Assembly (NCBI GenBank): GCA_964242625.1
Contig: CAXTAO010000002.1
Location: 1 to 64,000, forward strand
Length of the DNA stretch: 64,000 bases
Direction of reading: 5' to 3'
Source of the DNA: JASLDZ01 sp964242625
GTDB lineage: Bacteria; Pseudomonadota; Alphaproteobacteria; Caulobacterales; Caulobacteraceae
Shown here: piece by piece, positions 40,630 through 48,576 of the stretch
Numbering within the stretch: the first letter of the stretch is position 1
Layout: every line of letters starts with the position of its first letter
The notes under the pieces: model-generated
Seen by the model: only the letters and a program-made list of their open reading frames with translations
The model's database searches: none
Told to the model about the DNA's origin: nothing
Translations under genes and position numbers: made by a program

Positions 40630-42822
40630 GTGCGGGTGACAGGGCGAGGCGGCGAGCGGCGCACGGCGGCGTCGAGGGCGGCGCTACTGGCGGGGGCGCT
40701 CGCGGGCGCCTTCGCCTCCGCCGCGCGGGCGGGCGACGGCGCGACCAGCGACGCCGCGCCTGCGTCCACCGGCGACGAGGTGGTGGTCACCATGCGCGCG
40801 GCCCAGCCGAACCACGCCGTCAGCGGCACGAAGAGCGACACCCCGCTGGTCGAGACGCCCCAGTCGATCAGCGTGGTCGACCGCGACGACCTCGACCTGC
40901 GCGTGGTGCAAAACCTCAACCAAGCGCTGCGCTACACGCCGGGTATCGGCCCCGACACCCGCGGCAACACCGCCGGCCGCTACGACCAGCAGACGTTGCG
41001 CGGCTTCACGCCCGATCGGTACCTCGACGGCCTGCGGCTGATCGGCTCGCAGAACGGCTACGCCATCCCGCAGATCGACGTCACCCGGCTCGACCGGGTG
41101 GAGGTGGTGAAGGGGCCGGCCTCGGTGCTCTACGGCCAGGGCAGCCCGGGCGGCATCGTCGCCCTCTCCAGCAAGCTGCCGACCGGCGACCGCTTCGGCG
41201 AGCTCGCGCTGACCGGCGGCTCGTTCGGCTACGGCCAGGGCGCGCTGGACCTCGGCGGCCCCCTCGACGCCGCCGGCAAGTGGAGTTTTCGGCTGAACGC
41301 GGTGGCCAACCGCACCGACACCGAGATCCAGCACACCGAGGCCGAGCGCTACGGCGTGAGCCCGGCCCTCACCTGGAAGCCGGACGACAAGACGAGCTTG
41401 ACCCTGCTCTACAGCTACCAGAACGACCCGGAAGGCGGCGACTACGGCGCCATGGAGCCGGTGGGCTCGCTTCTGCCCAACCCCAACGGCCGGGTGGCGC
41501 GCGACTTCTTCGGCAGTGAGCCGGGCTTCGAACAGTTCAAGCGCGAGCAGAACGCGATCACATCGCTGTTCTCGCGCAAGCTGGGCTTTGGCGACTGGGT
41601 GCTGCGCCAGAACACGCGCTACATGCGCACCACGACCTTTTACCAGAGCGCCTACTTCTTCAGCCTCAACCCCGACCTGCGCACAGTGCCGCGCTACGCC
41701 GACCTGGCGGACGAGGGCCTGGACGCGCTCACCACCGACACCCAACTGGCCGGGACGGTGAAGACCGGTCCGCTCCTGCACAGCCTCGTCGTAGGCGTCG
41801 ACTATCAGCACACCGGCCAGAGCGAGGCGGCGGGCTTCAGCGGATCGGCGACCGATCTCGACATCTTCGATCCGGTGTACGGCGGGCCGATCACGCCCAC
41901 GCCCATCACCTTCAACGTGCGCCTGAACCTCGAGCAGACGGGCGTCTACGCGCAGGACCAGATCAGCTGGGGCGGCTTGCGGCTGATGCTGTCAGGCCGC
42001 AACGACTGGGTCGACGCCGCCCAGTTCGACAAGGTGGCCAAGACCACGACGGCCTTCGACCAGGAGAAGTTCACTGGCCGCGCCGGCCTGCTTTACCTGT
42101 TCGACAACGGCCTGGCTCCCTACGTCAGCTACTCCACCTCGTTCCAGCCGCAGATCGCCTTCGACAAGTCGGGGGCGGTGTTGCCGCCGACCGGCGGCAA
42201 GCAGGTCGAGCTGGGCGTCAAGTACCAGCCCAAGGTCTGGGACGCGCTCCTCACCCTGTCGGTCTACGACCTGAAGCAGACCAACGTGGCCACCACCGAC
42301 CCCAGCGCGCCCGGCGCCTTCTACTCGATCGCCGCGGGCGAGATCCGCTCGCGCGGGGTCGAGCTGGAGGGCTCTGCGCGGCCGCGCCCGGGCGTCGAGC
42401 TGCGCGCCGGCTACACCTACCTCGACAACAAGGTGACCAAGGACAACTCGGGCCTCCTCGGCGCGCGACCCTACGGCGTGCCCCAGCAGACCGCGAGCGC
42501 GCTCGCGATCTACACCTTCAGCGGCGGCCCGCTCGCAGGCCTGGGCGTGGGCGGCGGCGCCCGCTACCTCGGCCAGAGCTTCAACGGCGTGGCCGGCGGC
42601 GTGGTGGCCAAGGGCGAGTTCAAGATCCCCGACGCCACCCTGTTCGACCTTCTGGGCTCCTACGACTTCGCCCGGCTGTCGCCGCGGCTGCGGGGCGTGA
42701 CCTTCAACCTCGACGTCACCAACCTCTTCGACGCGCGCTACATCACCTCCTGCTATTCGACGATCTGGTGTTGGTACGGCGCGGGCCGCAGCGCCCAGGC
42801 CACGGTGCGCTACCGCTGGTGA
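40630..42822 (+). CDS. TonB-dependent siderophore receptor
   Basis: 730 residues. Signal peptide (AALLAGALAGAFASAARA), TonB-box-like DEVVVTMRA, plug domain (TPLVETPQSISVVDRDDLDLRVVQNLNQALRYTPGI, TLRGFTPDRYLDGLR, LDRVEVVKGPASVLYGQGSPGGIVALSSK), then a 22-strand-type barrel ending TFNLDVTNLFDARYITSCYSTIWCWYGAGRSAQATVRYRW. PQSISVV and the C-terminal Cys-containing end are typical of ferric-siderophore receptors. GTG start behind GGAG. Stop overlaps the next gene as GTGA. Confidence 0.93.
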   Translation: MRVTGRGGERRTAASRAALLAGALAGAFASAARAGDGATSDAAPASTGDEVVVTMRAAQPNHAVSGTKSDTPLVETPQSISVVDRDDLDLRVVQNLNQALRYTPGIGPDTRGNTAGRYDQQTLRGFTPDRYLDGLRLIGSQNGYAIPQIDVTRLDRVEVVKGPASVLYGQGSPGGIVALSSKLPTGDRFGELALTGGSFGYGQGALDLGGPLDAAGKWSFRLNAVANRTDTEIQHTEAERYGVSPALTWKPDDKTSLTLLYSYQNDPEGGDYGAMEPVGSLLPNPNGRVARDFFGSEPGFEQFKREQNAITSLFSRKLGFGDWVLRQNTRYMRTTTFYQSAYFFSLNPDLRTVPRYADLADEGLDALTTDTQLAGTVKTGPLLHSLVVGVDYQHTGQSEAAGFSGSATDLDIFDPVYGGPITPTPITFNVRLNLEQTGVYAQDQISWGGLRLMLSGRNDWVDAAQFDKVAKTTTAFDQEKFTGRAGLLYLFDNGLAPYVSYSTSFQPQIAFDKSGAVLPPTGGKQVELGVKYQPKVWDALLTLSVYDLKQTNVATTDPSAPGAFYSIAAGEIRSRGVELEGSARPRPGVELRAGYTYLDNKVTKDNSGLLGARPYGVPQQTASALAIYTFSGGPLAGLGVGGGARYLGQSFNGVAGGVVAKGEFKIPDATLFDLLGSYDFARLSPRLRGVTFNLDVTNLFDARYITSCYSTIWCWYGAGRSAQATVRYRW

Positions 42823-43370
42823 CGGCGGCGGGCGTCCTCCTGGGGCTCGCGGCTGCGGCGGCGGGCGTGGCGCTCCTGCGGCGCGCCTGGGCGCTGAGGC
42901 GCGGCGGCTGGCGGATCGCGCTCGGCTGGGCGGCGCTCGTGGCCGGAACGGCGGGCTGGCGAGGGGCGGGCGCGGCCTGGGACAAGGCGACGGCGCTGGC
43001 CGTGCTTGCCGGCGGCCTCGTCGCGCTGGCGACGGTGGCCCTTGGCGCGGACCTCCCCCGCGCGCGGAAAACCGCGGCGCGCGAAGGGCGCGAGATCGAG
43101 CCGCCCGCCGCGACGGGCCCGGCTTGGCGCGGGTGGGCGCGCGCGGGCTGCGTCGGACCGCTGGCGCTCGCCACAGCCGTCGCCGTCGGCGCCTGCACGG
43201 CCCTGCACGGCCCGGGGAGCGAGGCCGACCGGCTGGTGGCGGCGGGCTTCGTCCTGCCGCTCGGCTGGGCCGCCGCGGGGACCTGGGCCCTGACCGATGA
43301 CCGGCTCGGCCGCGTGGCGTTCACCCTGGCGGCGGTCGGCGTGGCCGCGGTCCTGGCGGCGCGGACGTGA
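42819..43370 (+). CDS. Membrane protein of the iron-uptake operon, unknown
   Basis: 183 residues, with about five or six hydrophobic helices (VTAAGVLLGLAAAAAGVALL, WRIALGWAALVAGTAGW, ATALAVLAGGLVALATVALG, GPLALATAVAVGACTAL, LVAAGFVLPLGWAAAGTW, VAFTLAAVGVAAVLAA). It overlaps both neighbours by GTGA, between a siderophore receptor and a PepSY protein. That position is often taken by small DUF3325/DUF3649-type membrane proteins, but I cannot assign a family by eye. A role in siderophore iron release is inferred from context. Confidence 0.65.
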   Translation: MTAAGVLLGLAAAAAGVALLRRAWALRRGGWRIALGWAALVAGTAGWRGAGAAWDKATALAVLAGGLVALATVALGADLPRARKTAAREGREIEPPAATGPAWRGWARAGCVGPLALATAVAVGACTALHGPGSEADRLVAAGFVLPLGWAAAGTWALTDDRLGRVAFTLAAVGVAAVLAART

Positions 43371-44653
43371 GCGACGCCGCCCCGACGCGGGCGCGTCCGA
43401 TCTGGCCCCGCGTTCCGCCGCGCTTCACCGCCGCGGTCCTCTCCGGCCACTCGGCGCTCGGCCTCGCGCTGGGCGCGCTGGTCTACCTCGTGTGCCTGAC
43501 CGGCGCGCTCAGCGTCTTCGTCGACGAGCTGAAGCTCCTCGAGCAGCCCGCGCCGGCTCCAGCCCCGCTCGCGCCCGGCGCGGTCGCGCGCGCGACGGCG
43601 CAGGCGCTGCGGCTGGCGCCGGGGGGCGCCGTCTACGTCTCCGCCCCCGTCACGCCGCGCCAGCGTCTGAGCGCGAGCGCCTACGGGGCGGGCGGCGAGC
43701 GCGCGTGGATCGCCGATGCGGCGGGGCGGCTCACCCCCGCGCGCACGCCGTGGACCGACTTCGTCACCGCCCTGCACATGACGCTGACGGCCCCTGCACC
43801 CTGGGGCGCGCTTCTCGTCGGCGCGAGCGGGGCGGCCCTCCTGGCGCTGATCGGCTCGGGTGTCCTGGCGCACCCGCGCATCTTCCGCGACGCCTTCCGC
43901 CTGCGGTTGTCCGGCTCGCGGCGGCTGCGCGAGGCCGAGCTGCACAATCGGCTGAGCGTGTGGGGCCTGCCGTTCCACGTGGCGGTGACGCTCACGGGCG
44001 CGCTCTTCGGCCTGGCCAACCTCACGGTCCTGGCGACGGCGGCGCTGGGCCACCGCGACGCCGCGCGCGTGCTGGAGCCGCTCACCGGGCCGCCGGTCGC
44101 CGTCGACTCTCGCCCGGCCCTCCCGCCCGACGTGGAGGCGCTCGTCGCCCGCGCCCGGGCGGTCCTGCCGGGCTCGCAGCTGTTCTACCTGGGCGTGGAG
44201 CGGGCGGGCACGCGAGGCGCGCGCTACACGGTGGAGGTCACCGCGCCCGGGCGCCTGCCGCGGGGAGAGCAGGTCTACTTCGACGCAGGGGGGCGCGAGA
44301 TCGGCCGCGGCCGCTTCGCCACGGGATCGCCGGGGCTGCAGGCCTATTCCGCCGCCGCCCAGCTCCACTTCGGCTTCTTCGGCGGGCTGCCGGTGAGGAT
44401 CGCGTACGGCGCGTTGGGGCTTGCGCTCACCTACGTCTGTGCGACGGGGGTGACCATCTGGCTCGCCCGCCGACGCGATCGCGGGCGGCAGGCTCCACGC
44501 CTGGAGCGCGCCTGGACGGCCTGGACCTGGGGCGCCCCCGCGGCCCTTGGACTGGCGCTTGGGCTGAGCCGGCTCGCGCCGCCCGCGCAGGTGTTCTGGA
44601 CCGCTCTCGCGCTTGCCCAGGCTGGGGCGCAGCTCTCCATGGCGCGTCGCTGA
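43367..44653 (+). CDS. PepSY-associated transmembrane protein (inner-membrane iron reductase-like)
   Basis: 428 residues with four main transmembrane helices. Typical features: a His in the first helix region (AVLSGHSALGLALGALVYLVCLTGALSVFVDEL), TDFVTALHMTL, the pair LHNRLSVWGLPFHVAVTLTGALFGL, and a late LHFGFFGGLPVRIAYGALGLALTYVCATGVTIWLARRR. Proteins of this PiuB/PepSY-TM family sit with TonB siderophore receptors and are thought to reduce ferric siderophores in the periplasm. GTG start coupled to the upstream gene. Confidence 0.88.
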   Translation: MSDAAPTRARPIWPRVPPRFTAAVLSGHSALGLALGALVYLVCLTGALSVFVDELKLLEQPAPAPAPLAPGAVARATAQALRLAPGGAVYVSAPVTPRQRLSASAYGAGGERAWIADAAGRLTPARTPWTDFVTALHMTLTAPAPWGALLVGASGAALLALIGSGVLAHPRIFRDAFRLRLSGSRRLREAELHNRLSVWGLPFHVAVTLTGALFGLANLTVLATAALGHRDAARVLEPLTGPPVAVDSRPALPPDVEALVARARAVLPGSQLFYLGVERAGTRGARYTVEVTAPGRLPRGEQVYFDAGGREIGRGRFATGSPGLQAYSAAAQLHFGFFGGLPVRIAYGALGLALTYVCATGVTIWLARRRDRGRQAPRLERAWTAWTWGAPAALGLALGLSRLAPPAQVFWTALALAQAGAQLSMARR

Positions 44654-44806
44654 AGGGCGTCTCGCGACAGCAGGCGACATCTTGCGACACGCGCACGCCC
44701 GGCACGCGAGCGGCCGTTGATTCCATATCTCCCGCCGACCAAGCCCGCGCAGCGCTCCGGTGGGGAGGGTGGCTCGGCCGCCCGTCCGGACTGCTGGAGG
44801 GATGAC

Positions 44807-45682
44807 ATGGAGCGGAATGCAGCGGGGCGGGCTCTGGCGGCGGCCCTGATTACGGGCGGTTGGGCCTTGGCCCTCGCCGCGCCTGGCGCGGCCTCGGCGG
44901 CCGACTACGTGACCACCGCGAAGGCGCTCAACCCGGTCGCCTACTTCCGCCTGACGAGCCCTGGCGCTGGGAGCGAGGTCGGCGGCTACACCACGAGCTA
45001 CAGCGCCACTACGGGAACGAGGGCCGGCGCGCCGCTCGCCTCCGATCCGGGCAACACGGGCGCCACCTTCGCGGGCGACAACAGCGCGCCGTCGGAAGTC
45101 CACACGAGCCTCAGCGGCATGGTCGGCGGAACGGGGACCGTCAACCTGTGGGTGAACCTTGCTCAGCTGGATACGACGATCGGGCACATCGAGTACCTCG
45201 CCGGCGAGTCCCAGGGCGGCAACGATTTCGATCTGCAGGTCCAGGACAACGCAATCAAGTTCTACACGGGCGGAGGCGAGAACACCTCCTACGCCATCGA
45301 CTCCAGCTTCCTGAACAGCTGGCACATGGTGACCGCCACCTTCGACGGCACGACCGCGGACGGCTACCGCGACATCTACGTCGACGGAGTGCTGGCGGCG
45401 AGCTTCAGCGGCGGCGTGAACGGGGCGGCGAAGTCACAGTCGTTCAGCATGGGTTACAGCGACCTGTTCGGCAACCGCGCGCTGGACGGCTCGCTCGACG
45501 AGGTGGGCGTCTACGACTACGGCCTCTCGGCCACACAGGTCGCCACCCTGTACGCGTCGGCCGGCATGACGTCCGCCGCCCCGGAGCCGGGGACGTGGGC
45601 GTTGATGGCGCTGGGCGTCGGCGCGGCGGGCTTCGGCCTGCGTCGCCGGCGAGTAGCCGGGCCCGCGCTCCGCGCAGCCTAG
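44807..45682 (+). CDS. LamG-domain PEP-CTERM surface protein
   Basis: 291 residues. Signal peptide (ALAAALITGGWALALAAPGAASA), a concanavalin-A/LamG-like beta-sandwich (YFRLTSPGAGSEVGGY, GTVNLWVNLAQLDTTIGHIEYLAG, WHMVTATFDGTTADGYRDIYVDGVLAAS, ALDGSLDEVGVYDYGLSATQVATLY), then a PEP-CTERM signal PEPGTWALMALGVGAAGFGLRRRR. This tail is cut and anchored by exosortase in exopolysaccharide-producing bacteria. No exosortase gene in the window. GGAGGG precedes the ATG at 44807. Confidence 0.9.
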   Translation: MERNAAGRALAAALITGGWALALAAPGAASAADYVTTAKALNPVAYFRLTSPGAGSEVGGYTTSYSATTGTRAGAPLASDPGNTGATFAGDNSAPSEVHTSLSGMVGGTGTVNLWVNLAQLDTTIGHIEYLAGESQGGNDFDLQVQDNAIKFYTGGGENTSYAIDSSFLNSWHMVTATFDGTTADGYRDIYVDGVLAASFSGGVNGAAKSQSFSMGYSDLFGNRALDGSLDEVGVYDYGLSATQVATLYASAGMTSAAPEPGTWALMALGVGAAGFGLRRRRVAGPALRAA

Positions 45683-45692
45683 GGCGAGGGAA

Positions 45693-45716
45693 GGGGCGGC
45701 CCGCGAAGGTCGCCCC
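45693..45716. terminator. Possible hairpin between convergent PEP-CTERM and SDR genes
   Basis: GGGGCG (45693-45698) pairs with CGCCCC (45711-45716) across a 12-nt loop in the 43-nt gap between two convergent stops. No T-run. Confidence 0.35.
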
Positions 45717-45725
45717 GGCCTCGTC

Positions 45726-46550
45726 TCAGGTCTTGGCCGAGCCCGGCTCCGACATGCCGCGGTGCACGGCGGCCCCGGCGGTGTCGGGCAGGGCGTCCGC
45801 GATCGCGCCCATGATCTTGTTCTTCAGCTTGGGCAGCACCCGGTCCTTGTCGCCCTGCAAGGCGTCGAACGCCGCCTTGGCCACGTCGGCGGGGTCGTCC
45901 TTCTTGTCGGACGCGCCCGCCTTGGTGTCGAGCATCTCGGCGCGGTTGAAGAAGTTGGTCTCGGTCACGCTCGGCATCAGCACGGTGACGCCGACGCCCG
46001 TGTCCTTGAGCTCGTTGCGCAGCGCTTCGCCGAACCAGCGCAGGAACACCTTGGTCGAGCCGTACACCGCCTCGAACGGGTCGGGCATGGTGGCGGCGAT
46101 GGATGAGGTGAAGAGCAGCTTGCCGCGGTCGCGCGCCGCCATGTCCTTCAGCACGAGCTTGGTGAGCTGGACGGCGCCGCGGCAGTTCAGGTCGATCATC
46201 TTCAGTTCGCGCTGCAGATCGGTGTCGGTGAAGGCGCCGCCCAGACCGTAGCCGGCGTTCACGCAGAGCACCTCGACGGGCCGGCCCAGCGCCTGCACCG
46301 CGCCATAGAGACTGTTCACCCCGTCCTCCGTGGAGAGATCGGAGGCGTGGGTCTCCACCTGCGCGCCCGAGGCGGCGAGCCCCTGAGCGGCCTCGGCCAG
46401 GTGCGGGGCCTGCTCGGCCGCCAAGAATAGGTCGTAGCCGTTCGCGGCGAACTGGCGGGCGAGCTCCAGCCCGATCCCGTTGGAGCCGCCGGTGATCACG
46501 GCGAGCGGCTTGCGGCCGGACGTGGAGGCGTCGTTGTCGAGGTCGGTCAT
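45726..46550 (-). CDS. Short-chain dehydrogenase/reductase
   Basis: 274 residues, classical SDR. Cofactor motif TGGSNGIGLELARQFAANG (about residues 20-38), NAGYGLGG, catalytic Ser in LLFTSSIAATMP and YGSTK (Tyr and Lys). Substrate unknown. A Lys/Asp-rich C-terminal part (DTKAGASDKKDDPADVAKAAFDAL) is usual for one group of poorly characterised SDRs. Same strand as dgoD, 95 nt downstream of it. Confidence 0.88.
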   Translation of the reverse strand: MTDLDNDASTSGRKPLAVITGGSNGIGLELARQFAANGYDLFLAAEQAPHLAEAAQGLAASGAQVETHASDLSTEDGVNSLYGAVQALGRPVEVLCVNAGYGLGGAFTDTDLQRELKMIDLNCRGAVQLTKLVLKDMAARDRGKLLFTSSIAATMPDPFEAVYGSTKVFLRWFGEALRNELKDTGVGVTVLMPSVTETNFFNRAEMLDTKAGASDKKDDPADVAKAAFDALQGDKDRVLPKLKNKIMGAIADALPDTAGAAVHRGMSEPGSAKT

Positions 46551-46645
46551 GGGGATCAGGCTCCTGGGTTCTCCTCAGAAGCGGACGCCCGGTGGCGAGG
46601 TTCCCAGGCCGGTCGACCTGGGCGGGGGCTCGGCCGCCGCGCTCC

Positions 46646-47788
46646 TCACCACTCGGCGAGACCGCCGTCGGCGCCGCGCCAGGCGGGGTTGCGCCAGCGG
46701 TGGGGCGTCTGCGCCTCCGCCCTGACCCTCGCCTCGTCGATGACGACGCCCAGCCCCGGGCCGGTCGGCACGGCCACGTGCCCGTCGGCCACGTCGAAGA
46801 CCGAAGGGTCGATCAGGTAGGTCAGGAGGTCGTGGCTCGGCTCGTTGTAGTGGATGCCGAGGCTCATCTCCTCGATGGCGAAGTTGGGCGTGGCGGCGGC
46901 GACCTGCAGGCAGGCGGCGAGCGCCAGGGGTCCCAGCGGGCAGTGGGGGGCCAGCGCCACGTCGTAGGCCTCGGCCATCGCCGCGATGCGCCGGACCTCG
47001 CTGATCCCGCCCGCGTGGGAGAGGTCGGGCTGGGCGATGTCGATGATCGCCCGCTCGAGGAAGGGCTTGAAGTCCCAGCGCGAGTAGAGCCGCTCGCCGA
47101 GCGCGATCGGGATGGAGGTCTGGCCGGCGAGCTGCGCCAGCCCTTCGATGTTCTCGCTGAGGAGCGGCTCCTCAATGAACATCGGCCGCAGCGGCTCCAG
47201 CGCGCGGGCGAGCTGGCGCGCCATCGGCTTGTGCACGCGGCCGTGAAAGTCGAGCCCCACGTCCAGACCCTCGGCGGTGACGGCCTCCACCCGGCGCAGC
47301 ACCTCGTCCAGCGCGCGGGGGCTGTCGACCCAGCCGAGCTGAGCGGTGGCGTTCATCTTGAGCGCGGTGAAGCCCGCCTCGCGCCGCGCCCGCGCGCCGG
47401 CGGCCACCTCGTGCGGCTGGTCGCCGCCGATCCAGGCGTACACCTTGATGCGGTCGCGCACCCGCCCGCCGAGGAGGCGCCAGACGGGCGCGCCCAGCGC
47501 CTTGCCCTTGATGTCCCACAGCGCCTGGTCGAGGCCGGAGAGCGCGCTCATCAAGACGGGGCCGCCCCGGTAGAAGCCGAGGCGGTAGGCCGTCTGCCAC
47601 ACCTCCTCGATCCGGTCGGGATCGGCGCCCAGAACGCGGTCCTTCAGCGCCTCGAAGGCGCCCTGCACCGCCTCGGCGTGGCCTTCCAGGCTCGCCTCGC
47701 CCCAGCCGTCGATGCCCTCGTCTGTCGACACCTTGACGAACAGCCAGCGTGGACGGACCGCGAAGGTTTCGACGGCGGTGATCTTCAT
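46646..47788 (-). CDS. dgoD: D-galactonate dehydratase, enolase superfamily
   Basis: 380 residues. Dehydrates galactonate to 2-keto-3-deoxygalactonate in the De Ley-Doudoroff path. Metal and catalytic residues: Asp in GLDFHGRVHKPMARQLARALEPLRPMFIEEP (about residue 183), Glu in FIEEPL and ALGERLYSRWDFK, and the His in ALAPHCPLGPLAL. The DFHGRVHKPMA stretch matches DgoD closely. The C-terminus (HRWRNPAWRGADGGLAEW) carries the family W-R-N-P motif. The other genes of the path are not adjacent. Confidence 0.93.
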   Translation of the reverse strand: MKITAVETFAVRPRWLFVKVSTDEGIDGWGEASLEGHAEAVQGAFEALKDRVLGADPDRIEEVWQTAYRLGFYRGGPVLMSALSGLDQALWDIKGKALGAPVWRLLGGRVRDRIKVYAWIGGDQPHEVAAGARARREAGFTALKMNATAQLGWVDSPRALDEVLRRVEAVTAEGLDVGLDFHGRVHKPMARQLARALEPLRPMFIEEPLLSENIEGLAQLAGQTSIPIALGERLYSRWDFKPFLERAIIDIAQPDLSHAGGISEVRRIAAMAEAYDVALAPHCPLGPLALAACLQVAAATPNFAIEEMSLGIHYNEPSHDLLTYLIDPSVFDVADGHVAVPTGPGLGVVIDEARVRAEAQTPHRWRNPAWRGADGGLAEW

Positions 47789-47804
47789 GGGCGGGTCCTG
47801 CGCG

Positions 47805-48440
47805 TCAGCGGGCGGCCGGCGAAGACGCCCGGCGCGCGGTCAGGATCGGCTCGGGGCGCTTCAGCCACTCTCCGCGCTGCTCGGCGAAGGGCGCCGTGCG
47901 GCTGGTCGGCAGGGCGTGGATGCGGCGCACGACCGCCATGCCGGCGACCACCCGGCCGAACACGGCGTAGCCCAGGTTGTCGCCCTCCGCGCCCGGACGG
48001 GCGTCGAGGAACGGCTGGTCGTCCAGGCAAATGAAGAAGGTGTCGGTGGCCGAGCCCGGGGCGAAGCGCCCGAGCGAGACGGCGCCCGCCACGTGCCTGA
48101 GCCCCGTCTGCGTCGTCGGCTCGTGCGCGATCGGGGGAAAGGGGCGGACGCGCCCGTTGGGCTCGCCGACCAGCGTGCCCGTGCCCGGCCGCCCCCCGGT
48201 GCGCGTCGCGCGATAGAAGGTGGCCGCGTCGAACTTCCCGGCGTCGACGTAGTGGAGAAAATTGGCGGAGGTCAGGGGCGCGCGCCGCGCTGCGACTTCG
48301 ATGACGATGTCGCCCTTCGCGGTGTGCAGCAACACACGCGGTTCGGCCCCGGGCGCCGCCGCCCTGGCGGGAACGCCCGTGAGCGCGAGCGCGCCCGCCC
48401 CCGCCAGCACCCGCCGCCGCGTCTCGTCCGCCGCCGCCAT
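47805..48440 (-). CDS. Exported peptidyl-prolyl cis-trans isomerase (cyclophilin)
   Basis: 211 residues. A Tat-like N-terminus (DETRRRVLAGAGALALTGVPARA) precedes a cyclophilin domain: VLLHTAKGDIVIEVAARRAPLTSANFLHYVDAGKFDAATFYRATR, GTLVGEPNGRVRPFPPIAHE, VSLGRFAPGSATDTFFICLDDQPFLDARPG, and YAVFGRVVAGMAVVRRIH. The FFI-x-L and GR-x-x-x-GM motifs fit periplasmic cyclophilins. ATG at 48438-48440. Sits 16 nt upstream of dgoD on the same strand; whether co-transcription has meaning is unclear. Confidence 0.9.
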   Translation of the reverse strand: MAAADETRRRVLAGAGALALTGVPARAAAPGAEPRVLLHTAKGDIVIEVAARRAPLTSANFLHYVDAGKFDAATFYRATRTGGRPGTGTLVGEPNGRVRPFPPIAHEPTTQTGLRHVAGAVSLGRFAPGSATDTFFICLDDQPFLDARPGAEGDNLGYAVFGRVVAGMAVVRRIHALPTSRTAPFAEQRGEWLKRPEPILTARRASSPAAR

Positions 48441-48576
48441 GACCGCGCGCCTCCCATGACTCCGGAGCGGTATAGGCGCCGCGCCCGACCTCGCGAAAGG
48501 GCGGGCGCGCGGCTTCCGCACCGGTGACGCCCTCCCGACGCCCCCGCGGCCATGGTCGTCCGGCAAGCTCAGCCGG

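Noticed and set aside
42743..45325. 860-codon open frame on the minus strand
   Set aside because: Shadow of the PepSY and PEP-CTERM genes, which carry signal peptides and family motifs on the plus strand.
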